From positions 280,713 through 344,712 of the forward strand of contig VTEF01000004.1 in NCBI GenBank assembly GCA_008180335.1: a DNA stretch of 64,000 nucleotides. Reading direction: 5' to 3'. Under the pieces are notes generated by a model. It did no database searches and was not told the DNA's origin. It worked only from the letters and a program-made list of their open reading frames with translations. The stretch's first letter is position 1, and each line of letters begins with the position of its first letter. The position numbers and the translations under genes were made by a program. The stretch comes from Priestia megaterium. GTDB taxonomy: Bacteria > Bacillota > Bacilli > Bacillales > Bacillaceae_H. This document shows positions 18,361 through 26,497 of this stretch, in pieces.

Positions 18361-19878
18361 ATGAAAGAGGAGATTTTACTAATAGAGAAAAAGTTTCATG
18401 AGTATATGAAAAAAATCAAAAGCTACCACGAAGCAATGGGTGTGATGTATTGGGATTTACGGACTGGAGCGCCTAAAAAAGGAGTCGAGCAGCGTTCAGA
18501 AGTCATCGGTATGCTATCATCAGAAGCATTTAAGTTATCTGTATCAGATGAAATGGCTTCTTTCATTACAAAATTAAGCTCAGATCAAGCAGGTGCTTAC
18601 ATAACAGATGTTACGAAAGAAGCAATTGAGGAATGTAAAAAAGAATACGAACTTAATAAAAAAATTCCTGCAGATGAATACAAAGAATATGTTATTTTAA
18701 CATCAAAAGCAGAATCAGTTTGGGAAGAAGCAAAAGATAAAGCAGATTTTTCTTTGTTTCAACCATATTTAGAGAAAATTGTTGAATTCAATCAGCGTTT
18801 TGTAGAGTATTGGGGATATGAAAACAACAAGTATAACCGTTTACTGGACTTATTTGAGCCAGGCGTAACGGTAGACATATTAGATGATGTATTTAGCAAG
18901 CTGCGCGAGCATATCGTGCCGCTGGTTCAAAAGATTGCTACCTCTACAAATAAGCCGGATACAGAGTTTTTATTTAAACGATTTCCAAAAGAAAAGCAGC
19001 GCGAATTCAGTTTGGCTATTTTAAAGAAATTAGGATACGATTTTGAAGCTGGGCGCCTCGATGAAACAGTACATCCTTTTGCGACCGGATTAAACCCTGG
19101 AGATGTTCGAATTACGACTAAGTATGATGAGAACGATTTCCGTACAGCTATTTTTGGCACCATTCATGAATGTGGCCACGCATTATATGAACAAAATATT
19201 TCAAAAGAGTTAGTCGGAACAGTACTATGTGAAGGCACTTCAATGGGAATTCATGAATCACAATCATTATTTTTTGAAAAGTTTGTCGGAAAGAATTATT
19301 CGTTTTGGAAAAACAATTATGATGTCATTAAAGCATATGCACCTGAACAGTTTGGTGATGTTGAACTTGATGATTTCTATCGTGCAGTCAATCAATCAAA
19401 GCCATCGTTAATTCGTATTGAAGCTGATGAATTAACTTACCCGCTTCATATTATGATTCGTTACGAAATTGAAAAAGGTTTAATTAACGGCGAAATTCAA
19501 GTGAAAGACCTACCAGAAATTTGGAATGATAAATATGAAGAGTACTTGGGAGTTCGTCCAAATCATGACGGCGAAGGTGTGCTGCAAGATGTTCACTGGT
19601 CAGGCGGGAGCTTCGGATACTTCCCGTCATATGCGCTCGGCTATATGTATGCGGCACAATTTAAGCAAAGGATGTTAAAAGACTTACCTGACTTTGATGA
19701 ATTACTTGAAAAAGGAGATGTCAAAGCCATTACAAATTGGTTAACGTATCACATTCATCAGTATGGAAAAATGAAAAAACCATTAGAAATTTTACAAGAT
19801 GTAACCAATGAAGGGTTAAATGTACAATATCTAATCGATTATTTAGAAGAAAAATATACGCAAATTTATTCATTATAA
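18361..19878 (+). CDS. ypwA: Carboxypeptidase of family M32 (YpwA)
   Basis: 505-residue zinc metallocarboxypeptidase of the thermostable carboxypeptidase 1 (Taq) family, removing C-terminal residues from peptides in the cytosol. Zinc motif HECGH in IFGTIHECGHALYEQ, followed about 30 residues later by the third-ligand motif GIHESQSLFFEK. Conserved IRIEADELTYPLHIMIRYE and GYFPSYALGYMYAAQ are M32 hallmarks. Mostly helical. The ATG at 18361 has AGGGGG seven bases upstream; the ORF extension from 18334 is not needed. Single gene between terminators. Confidence 0.95.
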   Translation: MKEEILLIEKKFHEYMKKIKSYHEAMGVMYWDLRTGAPKKGVEQRSEVIGMLSSEAFKLSVSDEMASFITKLSSDQAGAYITDVTKEAIEECKKEYELNKKIPADEYKEYVILTSKAESVWEEAKDKADFSLFQPYLEKIVEFNQRFVEYWGYENNKYNRLLDLFEPGVTVDILDDVFSKLREHIVPLVQKIATSTNKPDTEFLFKRFPKEKQREFSLAILKKLGYDFEAGRLDETVHPFATGLNPGDVRITTKYDENDFRTAIFGTIHECGHALYEQNISKELVGTVLCEGTSMGIHESQSLFFEKFVGKNYSFWKNNYDVIKAYAPEQFGDVELDDFYRAVNQSKPSLIRIEADELTYPLHIMIRYEIEKGLINGEIQVKDLPEIWNDKYEEYLGVRPNHDGEGVLQDVHWSGGSFGYFPSYALGYMYAAQFKQRMLKDLPDFDELLEKGDVKAITNWLTYHIHQYGKMKKPLEILQDVTNEGLNVQYLIDYLEEKYTQIYSL

Positions 19879-19885
19879 ATATATG

Positions 19886-19923
19886 AAAAAGACAAGGGTA
19901 ACTTCTTGTCTTTTCTTTTTTTG
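19886..19923 (+). terminator. Terminator after ypwA
   Basis: AAAAGACAAG / CTTGTCTTTT ten-base stem with a T-rich tail. Confidence 0.85.
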
Positions 19924-19985
19924 TATTAATTACGAACAATGTATTTCGCATAATCTATAAATGTTCGAAAATACTGGTTGAAGGG

Positions 19986-20014
19986 TTTTCAAACAAAATG
20001 ATTATTGGTATAAT
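19986..20014 (+). promoter_or_regulatory. Promoter of xpt-pbuX
   Basis: -10 TATAAT (20009-20014) and a weak -35 TTTTCA (19986-19991) spaced by 17 bases. Transcription would start around 20021, just before the aptamer. Confidence 0.65.
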
Positions 20015-20032
20015 AAAAACAACTTAATCATG

Positions 20033-20103
20033 CACTCATATAATGACGAGAATATGGCTCGTAAGTTTCTACCGAACCACCGTAAATGGTTCGACTATGA
20101 GTG
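20033..20103 (+). ncRNA. Guanine-class purine riboswitch aptamer
   Basis: P1 stem CACTCATA (20033-20040) / TATGAGTG (20096-20103). Inside are the invariant core elements TATAAT, ATATGG, GTTTCTACC and CGTAAATGGTTCGAC. The pyrimidine just before the 3' P1 strand is C (GAC-TATGAG), the position that selects guanine or hypoxanthine rather than adenine. Bound purine stabilises P1 and so favours the terminator downstream. Confidence 0.96.
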
Positions 20104-20139
20104 AGCGGTGAAGCAGCATATGCTTTCTTTTTGTGTTTA

Positions 20140-20820
<681 letters not shown>

Positions 20821-20822
20821 GA

Positions 20823-22142
20823 ATGAATAACGGAAAAGTGTTGTCACTTGGCTTACAGCATGTGCTAGCGATGTATGGGGGAGCCATTATTGTACCATTA
20901 ATTGTAGGTGGCGCATTAGGATTAACCCAACAACAATTAACGTATTTAGTAGCAATTGATTTATTTATGTGCGGGGTAGCTACCTTATTGCAAGTGTGGA
21001 AAAATCGCTTTTTTGGAATCGGCTTGCCTGTAGTATTAGGGTGTACATTTACAGCAGTAGGCCCTATGATTGCAATTGGTGGATCGTATGGTGTTTCTGC
21101 TATATATGGGTCAATTATTACGGCTGGTTTACTTGTCGTCATTTTAGCAAAGTATTTAGGAAAGTTAGTGCGTTTTTTCCCCCCTATAGTAACAGGCTCT
21201 GTTGTTACTATTATTGGCATAACGCTCATTCCTGTGGCAATGAAAGATTTAGCAGGGGGAGAAGGCAGTCAAGATTTTGGGGATTTAAGTAATTTAGCCC
21301 TTGGTTTTGGTGTATTAGTTCTTATCATTGTATTGTATCGTTTCACAACAGGCTTTATGCGTTCTGTCTCTGTTTTAGTAGGCCTTATTGCAGGTACAAT
21401 TGTTGCATCGTTTATGGGGAAAGTTAACTTTTCAGGTGTAAGTGAAGAAGCTTGGGTTCATATTCCTCATTTCTTTTATTTCGGTGCTCCTACTTTTAAC
21501 ATTACAGCTATTTTAACGATGTTTCTTGTTTTAATGGTTGGAATTGTTGAGTCAACAGGCGTGTATTTTGCAGTGAGTGATATTTGCAAAACAAAGGTAG
21601 ATGAAAAAGATTTAGCCAATGGCTATCGGGCAGAAGGATTAGCCATTACGCTTGGAGGACTATTCAATGCTTTTCCTTACACAGCTTATTCACAAAATGT
21701 AGGACTGCTTCAACTATCAGGAGTTCGAACACGTAATGTCATTTTCGCAGCAAGTGGCATTTTAATCGTTCTTGGGTTTATTCCTAAAATTGCGGCTGTT
21801 ACAACAATTATTCCAAGTTCAGTACTTGGCGGAGCAATGGTTGCAATGTTTGGAATGGTAATTTCATCCGGAATTAAAATTTTAAGTGAAGTGGATTTAG
21901 CAAAACAAGAAAATTTACTGATTATTGCTTGTTCAGTCGGAATGGGCCTTGGTGTAACAGTCGTGCCAGATTTATTTGCAAAGCTGCCGCAAAGTGTACA
22001 AATTCTTACAGGTAACGGGATTGTAGCAGGCAGTTTTACAGCGATTGTGTTGAATATTGTATTTAATATGATCAAAGTGCCTGAGCATAAACAAACAAAA
22101 CAAATGGCGGCTTCACTCAATGAAGAGGCTGTCACAAAATAA
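20823..22142 (+). CDS. pbuX: Xanthine permease PbuX
   Basis: 439-residue NCS2-family nucleobase:cation symporter with about 14 hydrophobic segments. Begins GLQHVLAMYGGAIIVPLIVG, the NCS2 start motif with the QH pair, and contains GIVESTGVYFAVSDICKTKV and GGLFNAFPYTAYSQNVGLLQ, the QN-motif loop that contacts the purine. Co-transcribed with xpt under guanine riboswitch control. The GGAGG in front of its ATG lies within the last codons of xpt. A small hairpin (22143-22174) and a proper terminator (22208) follow. Confidence 0.95.
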   Translation: MNNGKVLSLGLQHVLAMYGGAIIVPLIVGGALGLTQQQLTYLVAIDLFMCGVATLLQVWKNRFFGIGLPVVLGCTFTAVGPMIAIGGSYGVSAIYGSIITAGLLVVILAKYLGKLVRFFPPIVTGSVVTIIGITLIPVAMKDLAGGEGSQDFGDLSNLALGFGVLVLIIVLYRFTTGFMRSVSVLVGLIAGTIVASFMGKVNFSGVSEEAWVHIPHFFYFGAPTFNITAILTMFLVLMVGIVESTGVYFAVSDICKTKVDEKDLANGYRAEGLAITLGGLFNAFPYTAYSQNVGLLQLSGVRTRNVIFAASGILIVLGFIPKIAAVTTIIPSSVLGGAMVAMFGMVISSGIKILSEVDLAKQENLLIIACSVGMGLGVTVVPDLFAKLPQSVQILTGNGIVAGSFTAIVLNIVFNMIKVPEHKQTKQMAASLNEEAVTK

Positions 22143-22207
22143 AAAGGAGAGCGTGTGCTAATCGGTTCTCCTTTGGGAGAGAAAATAATATAATAGGTAG
22201 TTAAAAG

Positions 22208-22243
22208 ACAGACCAATTAGTAGTTTTCTGGTCTGTTTTTTTG
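22208..22243 (+). terminator. Terminator after pbuX
   Basis: ACAGACCA / TGGTCTGT eight-base stem with a 13-base loop, then T-rich. An extra hairpin AAAGGAGA / TCTCCTTT lies at 22143-22174, lacking a T tail. Confidence 0.8.
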
Positions 22244-22450
22244 TTGTTGACGGTACCTCATTGTTAAAATAAGGTTTGATCACAATTTTTGTTTCTCGTA
22301 CAAAACACCCGATGGAGAAAAATTAACGCCTGCTCAAAGGCTGGGGATTTCTGACAAGGTTTTTAAAATAAATGATATAATCTATCTAAGATAAAATAAT
22401 GGGTGGTGTTGGTCTTGATTAAGATGATTAAATAGGTTGATGATGAGGGT

Positions 22451-22945
22451 TTGTATTGGGAAGTTTGGCAAGATGGTAAAACGCTAGTAATTCATTATGG
22501 TACTGTTGGAGATACTGGTGAGACTGAGGAAAAGAAATTATCACTATTTAAAAAGGCAGAAAAATTGATGGATGAATTAGCTGAAGAAAAAGCTAATGAA
22601 GGTTACGATTATCTAGATGAAGATGAACTATTCGAGCTTGTTGCTCAATACAGCTATGAAGAAGACCAGATGGAAGCAACTCTTGAAAAGAGACATCACG
22701 TTGAGGATTTAATGAATGAATGTTTAGGTTGGACAGGCAACGGTTCTTGCGATGGCGGGGATATAGGTAGTGGAACAGCTAATATTGTCAACTATGTTGT
22801 AGATGTTGAGAAGGCAACACAAACAATCATAGAAGAACTAAAGAATAACAACCTTCTTGAAGGAGTAAAAATAGCTTATTTACCCCCTGAAGAAGAGGAA
22901 TATATCCCTTTGTATCCAGAAGGAACCGATTTTGACCTCATGTAA
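22451..22945 (+). CDS. WGR-domain-like acidic protein, start damaged or TTG-initiated
   Basis: Reading frame for an acidic protein that opens YWEVWQDGKTLVIHYGTVGD, the core of a WGR domain (W-x-x-W, Y-G-x-V-G). The remainder is acidic and helical with a Gly/Cys patch (GWTGNGSCDGGDIGSGTAN). In the same frame just upstream lies ATG ATT AAA TAG (22424-22435), then VDDEGL running into YWEVW. A complete WGR domain would be expected to start at that ATG, so the TAG at 22433 looks like a nonsense mutation. Translation might instead begin at TTG 22451, but no good ribosome site precedes it. Function unknown; possible pseudogene. Confidence 0.65.
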   Translation: MYWEVWQDGKTLVIHYGTVGDTGETEEKKLSLFKKAEKLMDELAEEKANEGYDYLDEDELFELVAQYSYEEDQMEATLEKRHHVEDLMNECLGWTGNGSCDGGDIGSGTANIVNYVVDVEKATQTIIEELKNNNLLEGVKIAYLPPEEEEYIPLYPEGTDFDLM

Positions 22946-22946
22946 A

Positions 22947-22980
22947 AGAGTATTGAGACATCTCAATGCTCTTTTTTTGT
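22947..22980 (+). terminator. Terminator after the WGR-domain gene
   Basis: AGAGTATTGAG ACAT CTCAATGCTCT with one mismatch, followed by seven T. Confidence 0.9.
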
Positions 22981-23444
22981 TATTTATTATGTTAATTGTA
23001 TTGCTAAAACAGAGTGATTTAAGCAATTTAAATTAACTTTCCCTCCGAAAAGAGAGCCTATTAAGCTTATACTTCCCCTTTTTATTTTTCTGCCTATTTG
23101 GTAAAAAATAACAGCAAATGCAACTAGTATCTAAGAAAGTGGTAAGGGTATAAGCTCGTACCTCTTTTTATAGGTGCAATGAGTCTAGGTATTGAAATAT
23201 GAATGTTTAAAATTATTTTGCTTTTTAAAAAACATGTAAAACATTTGCAAACATTGAAAGGGTATGTAAGAATAAGATTTCCTAAAAAGGTTTAGGTCTA
23301 TATAAAGTGCGGGTATTACTACAGAGCAGGTAACAAGTTTGTCAGATAACATACAAGATTAGAAACATTACCACTGATAAATCCCCCCTATTTAAACCAA
23401 TAATAGTATTAATTGACGATTGAATGTTAGAGGAGTTGTTATAG
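22981..23444. other. Intergenic stretch, no gene seen
   Basis: AT-rich, with stops in all frames at short intervals. I see no RNA motif or strong promoter. It precedes the GNAT gene, whose promoter presumably lies here. Confidence 0.5.
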
Positions 23445-23984
23445 ATGATCACAGCAGAGAAAAATGTAGTTGTATTTGAAGCAAAGGATGGCCGAAAGGT
23501 GACAATTCGTCCAGCGGAAGTAGAAGATGCTAAACAAATCACAACAGCCGTGGAAGAAATTATTGCAGCTGGTGAATTTATTCAAAAAGATGAACCTAAA
23601 ACAGTAGAGGAAGAACAACAGTTTATTCGTGAAGTAGCAGAGAAAAATCATATGTATGTAGTGGCAGAAGTAGAAGGTGAAGTGGTTGGAATTGCCCGCG
23701 TTTTGCGTGGTGAAATTCAAATGAAACGCCACACTGGCTTATTTCGTACATGGCTTGTTTCAAAAGTTCAAGGAATGGGAATCGGAAAACAGTTAATGAA
23801 CTATACACTAAAATGGTCTAAAGAAAATCATTTGCACAAATTATCATTAACAGTATTCGCTTCAAACGAAGTTGCTTATAAATTATATGAAAAAGTTGGC
23901 TTTAAACAAGAAGGAATTCTGAAGGAACAGGCCTTTATTAATAATGAATATGTAGATGAAATTTATATGTCTATTTTCTTTTAA
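23445..23984 (+). CDS. GNAT-family N-acetyltransferase
   Basis: 179-residue acetyl-CoA-dependent acyltransferase. Acetyl-CoA-binding motif A reads VSKVQGMGIGKQLMNYTLKW (the Q-x-x-G-x-G/A loop), and motif B is SLTVFASNEVAYKLYEKVGF. The C-terminal GILKEQAFINNEYVDEIYMS resembles small-molecule or ribosomal-protein acetyltransferases of the RimJ/PhnO style. Substrate not inferable. AGAGGAG lies ten bases ahead of the ATG. A reverse-orientation copy of the dispersed repeat starts at its stop codon. Confidence 0.9.
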   Translation: MITAEKNVVVFEAKDGRKVTIRPAEVEDAKQITTAVEEIIAAGEFIQKDEPKTVEEEQQFIREVAEKNHMYVVAEVEGEVVGIARVLRGEIQMKRHTGLFRTWLVSKVQGMGIGKQLMNYTLKWSKENHLHKLSLTVFASNEVAYKLYEKVGFKQEGILKEQAFINNEYVDEIYMSIFF

Positions 23985-24005
23985 TAAAGTGAAACGTCAA
24001 TCAAT
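23983..24005 (-). repeat. Dispersed intergenic repeat, copy E
   Basis: AATAAAGTGAAACGTCAATCA, reverse complement of the CTGATTGAAGTTTCACTTTATT type with two mismatches, beginning at the stop codon of the GNAT gene. Confidence 0.5.
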
Positions 24006-24103
24006 GTGATTGTTCTGTCCGTTAAGCGTGGCAGTGGCAAAGAGATCGGAAAATTCATTTGTAAATTATCGCTAATATGAATGTGCTATCCATAAATTTC
24101 ATC

Positions 24104-24200
24104 TGTACAAGAAATAAATATAAGCTATAATATAGATGCACAACAAACGCATAGCCTTCTTCAAAACATAGACTTTCCTATTTTGTAGGAAAGTTTTTTT
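24104..24200 (+). ncRNA. Candidate short transcript upstream of bpsA
   Basis: TGTACA (24104-24109), 16-base spacer, TATAAT (24126-24131), then a strong terminator ACTTTCCTA / TAGGAAAGT with eight T (24171-24200). This predicts a transcript of about 60 bases from roughly 24138. No ORF with a ribosome site lies inside. It could be a small RNA or an attenuated leader of bpsA. Confidence 0.35.
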
Positions 24201-24344
24201 ATTGTAAAACAGACCATCTAAAATGGGATGGTAAATAGTCATAATCTAATTAACGAACACATCAAAATTCGTTCATATAGGACTTTGAATAAATTCCTTT
24301 AAATTACAAATGGTATACATAACGTAAATAAAGAGGTGAGCATT

Positions 24345-25430
24345 ATGCCGAAAATTCTGTCCACTGGTTTTTGTATCCCCCCTCATGAACTAACACAGCA
24401 AGATACACTGATGTTTGCAAAAGATTTGTTTTCGGAATCTTTTAGAGATATTAATCGATTATTGACTGTATTTGAAAATGGTCAAATTGAAAAGCGGAAT
24501 TTTGCCAAAGGTCTATCGTGGTTTCAGCAAGATCATACATTTGAAGAAAAAAATGATGTATTTATTGAATGTGCAATTGAGTTTGGGAAAAAAGCAATTG
24601 AACATTGTCTTCATAATTCAGCCTATATTTCAACTCCAGTTCGTTATGAAGAAATTGATGCTATTTTTTACATTTCAACAAGTGGATTAGCGACGCCGAG
24701 CATAGAAGCGCGCATTATGAATAAGCTTCCTTTCTCCCCTCATACAAAACGTATTCCAATTTGGGGATTAGGGTGTGCAGGAGGAGCGTCAGGTTTGTCA
24801 AGAGCTTATGAGTACTGCCTTGCATTTCCAAAAGCGAAAGTTCTTGTGTTATCAATTGAACTTTGTAGCTTAACGTTTCAACGCAATGATCGGTCTAAAA
24901 GCAACTTAATTGGCACATCTTTATTTGCAGATGGGGTAGCAGCTGTTTTAGTGACCGGAGACGAAGCCGATACATCAATGGCTATTAAGCACATACTTCC
25001 GAGCATCCTACATACACAATCCACCCTAATGCCTGATTCAAAGGATATTATGGGATGGGATGTTAAAAATAACGGTCTTTATGTTGTTTTTTCAAAAGAT
25101 ATTCCAACGATTATTGAATCTTGGCTTGGAAGCGAGGTAGAGGCTTTTTTGCAAAAATACAAGCTCAGCAGTCAAGATTTACACCACTTTATTGCACACC
25201 CAGGAGGGAAGAAAGTATTAGAAGCATATGTTTCTACACTTTCTTTACCAAAAGAGATGATTAAGCATTCTTTGCATGTGTTAAAGAATCATGGAAATAT
25301 GTCATCTGCAACCGTTTTATATGTCCTTGATTTATTTATGCAAGATGATATCTCAAAAGGTGAATATGGGCTGCTTACAGCATTAGGGCCAGGGTTTAGT
25401 TCAGAGTTGCTGTTATTACAATGGAGGTGA
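24345..25430 (+). CDS. bpsA: Type III polyketide synthase BpsA (BcsA)
   Basis: 361-residue chalcone-synthase-like enzyme that in B. subtilis condenses long-chain acyl-CoA with malonyl-CoA to alkylpyrones. Catalytic triad seen: C144 in WGLGCAGGASG, H285 in FIAHPGGKKVLEAY, and N318 in LKNHGNMSSATVLY. GDEADTS and GPGFSSELLLLQW match the family ends. The ATG at 24345 is used (AGAGGTGAG upstream); GTG 24336 lies within the ribosome site. bpsB follows after seven bases, giving the synthase-methyltransferase pair. Confidence 0.95.
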   Translation: MPKILSTGFCIPPHELTQQDTLMFAKDLFSESFRDINRLLTVFENGQIEKRNFAKGLSWFQQDHTFEEKNDVFIECAIEFGKKAIEHCLHNSAYISTPVRYEEIDAIFYISTSGLATPSIEARIMNKLPFSPHTKRIPIWGLGCAGGASGLSRAYEYCLAFPKAKVLVLSIELCSLTFQRNDRSKSNLIGTSLFADGVAAVLVTGDEADTSMAIKHILPSILHTQSTLMPDSKDIMGWDVKNNGLYVVFSKDIPTIIESWLGSEVEAFLQKYKLSSQDLHHFIAHPGGKKVLEAYVSTLSLPKEMIKHSLHVLKNHGNMSSATVLYVLDLFMQDDISKGEYGLLTALGPGFSSELLLLQWR

Positions 25431-25437
25431 GGATCTA

Positions 25438-26004
25438 TTGTTTTATACCATGTTGGCTTTTATTCTTTTACAGCGCATAAGTGAGCTTATTATTGCTAAA
25501 CGGAATGAAAAGTGGATGAAAAACAAAGGTGCATATGAAGTCGGCAAGGAGCATTATAAGTGGATGGTATTGATGCATATTTGCTTTTTTTTCTCCTTAT
25601 TAGCCGAAGTTCGAGCCTCAGATTATGAACAGCATCCATTATTTACAATCATCATTAGCTTGTTTCTAACAGTGCAAGTTGGGCGTTTATGGGCTATCTT
25701 ATCTCTTGGGAAGTATTGGAACACAAAAATCATTGTGCTACCGAATGGGAATGTTGTCTTAAAAGGACCATATAAATTTATGAAACACCCTAATTATACA
25801 ATCGTAGCAGCAGAGTTCATCTTAATTCCATTATTATTTAACGCTTACTGGACATTAGTTGTTTTTAGCCTTTTAAATCTAGTTATTTTAGCCGTTCGCA
25901 TTCCGAAAGAAGAAGCAGCACTTCGTAGCGTTACTGATTATGATGTTGCCATGAAATACAAGCGGAGATTCTTTCCTAGAAAGAAAGCACCAAAAGCTAA
26001 TTGA
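25438..26004 (+). CDS. bpsB: BpsB (YpbQ), isoprenylcysteine methyltransferase-like alkylpyrone methylase
   Basis: 188-residue integral membrane methyltransferase of the ICMT family. In B. subtilis its homologue methylates the pyrones made by BpsA. Several membrane segments (MLAFILLQRISELIIAKRNE; MVLMHICFFFSLLA). The conserved C-terminal GPYKFMKHPNYTIVAAEFIL carries the HPNY SAM-site signature, and RIPKEEAAL is the family RxxxEE motif. TTG 25438 is taken as start, just after GGAGGTGAGG; ATG 25450 is the alternative. The next unit has its own Fur-box promoter starting at the end of this gene. Confidence 0.9.
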   Translation: MFYTMLAFILLQRISELIIAKRNEKWMKNKGAYEVGKEHYKWMVLMHICFFFSLLAEVRASDYEQHPLFTIIISLFLTVQVGRLWAILSLGKYWNTKIIVLPNGNVVLKGPYKFMKHPNYTIVAAEFILIPLLFNAYWTLVVFSLLNLVILAVRIPKEEAALRSVTDYDVAMKYKRRFFPRKKAPKAN

Positions 26005-26029
26005 AAATGATTATCTTTCATGGTAAGAT
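26001..26029 (+). promoter_or_regulatory. Extended -10 promoter of the small-peptide locus
   Basis: -35 TTGAAA (26001-26006), 17-base spacer, -10 TAAGAT (26024-26029) preceded by TGG, an extended -10. It starts inside the last codons of bpsB. Both Fur-box matches overlap or closely flank it. Confidence 0.65.
26002..26016 (+). promoter_or_regulatory. Fur box 1, over the -35 region
   Basis: TGAAAATGATTATCT matches the 7-1-7 Fur box TGATAATNATTATCA at 12 of 14 specified positions, placed on the -35 element. Confidence 0.6.
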
Positions 26030-26038
26030 TAAATTACT

Positions 26039-26053
26039 TGATAAAGATTATCA
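26039..26053 (+). promoter_or_regulatory. Fur box 2, at the expected transcription start
   Basis: TGATAAAGATTATCA matches TGATAATNATTATCA at 13 of 14 specified positions and lies just past the predicted start site. Bound Fur would block transcription when iron is plentiful. Confidence 0.75.
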
Positions 26054-26084
26054 ATTTCATCAATAAGAAACGGTGGTGAATATA

Positions 26085-26177
26085 ATGGTTAGTCTTTTTG
26101 TGATCGGTGCATTGGCTACATACGCTTTAGTGACAACTTATGTTATGAAAAATATTGAGAAAGCTCAAAAGTCATAG
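26085..26177 (+). CDS. 30-residue single-span membrane peptide, predicted Fur-regulated
   Basis: Short frame MVSLFVIGALATYALVTTYV then MKNIEKAQKS. Residues 3-20 form one hydrophobic helix and the tail is basic (three Lys), so N-out or N-in single-pass insertion is likely. GGTGGTGA lies six bases before the ATG. The transcript would run from about 26036 to a terminator at 26234-26267, roughly 230 bases, of which only 93 code for the peptide. Control by iron is inferred from two Fur-box matches. B. subtilis makes small Fur-regulated peptides (FbpA, FbpB, FbpC) with the sRNA FsrA; I cannot tell whether this is a counterpart or something new. Confidence 0.6.
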   Translation: MVSLFVIGALATYALVTTYVMKNIEKAQKS

Positions 26178-26233
26178 GTGATTGTAAAAACAGAAGGTTT
26201 TACACCATATGATTTTAAAAGAGAGAATGGATT

Positions 26234-26267
26234 TGAAAGCTGTCAATTGTGTTGACAGCTTTTTTTA
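26234..26267 (+). terminator. Terminator of the small-peptide transcript
   Basis: AAAGCTGTCAA TTGTG TTGACAGCTTT with seven T. The region from 26268 to dynA (26498) shows nothing further that I can call. Confidence 0.92.
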
Positions 26268-26497
26268 TGTATTCTGTGCCGAAAATTCAGTTTTTTTATA
26301 TGAAAACGTTTTAAAATCAAGTAGAATAAAACCAATGAAAGAAAGTCATGCAGTATTGATTTTAGATAAAATAATTGAAAGTCTTTTTTGAAAAATCGTC
26401 AAAGATTGGGAGAATCATTCAGCTTTTAATTGGTATGGACAGACAGATTATAAACAGCATAGAACCAATTAAATTAAGATAAAGGGGTATGGATTTT

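Noticed and set aside
26209..26391. 60-codon ORF before dynA
   Set aside because: It runs through the terminator of the small-peptide transcript.
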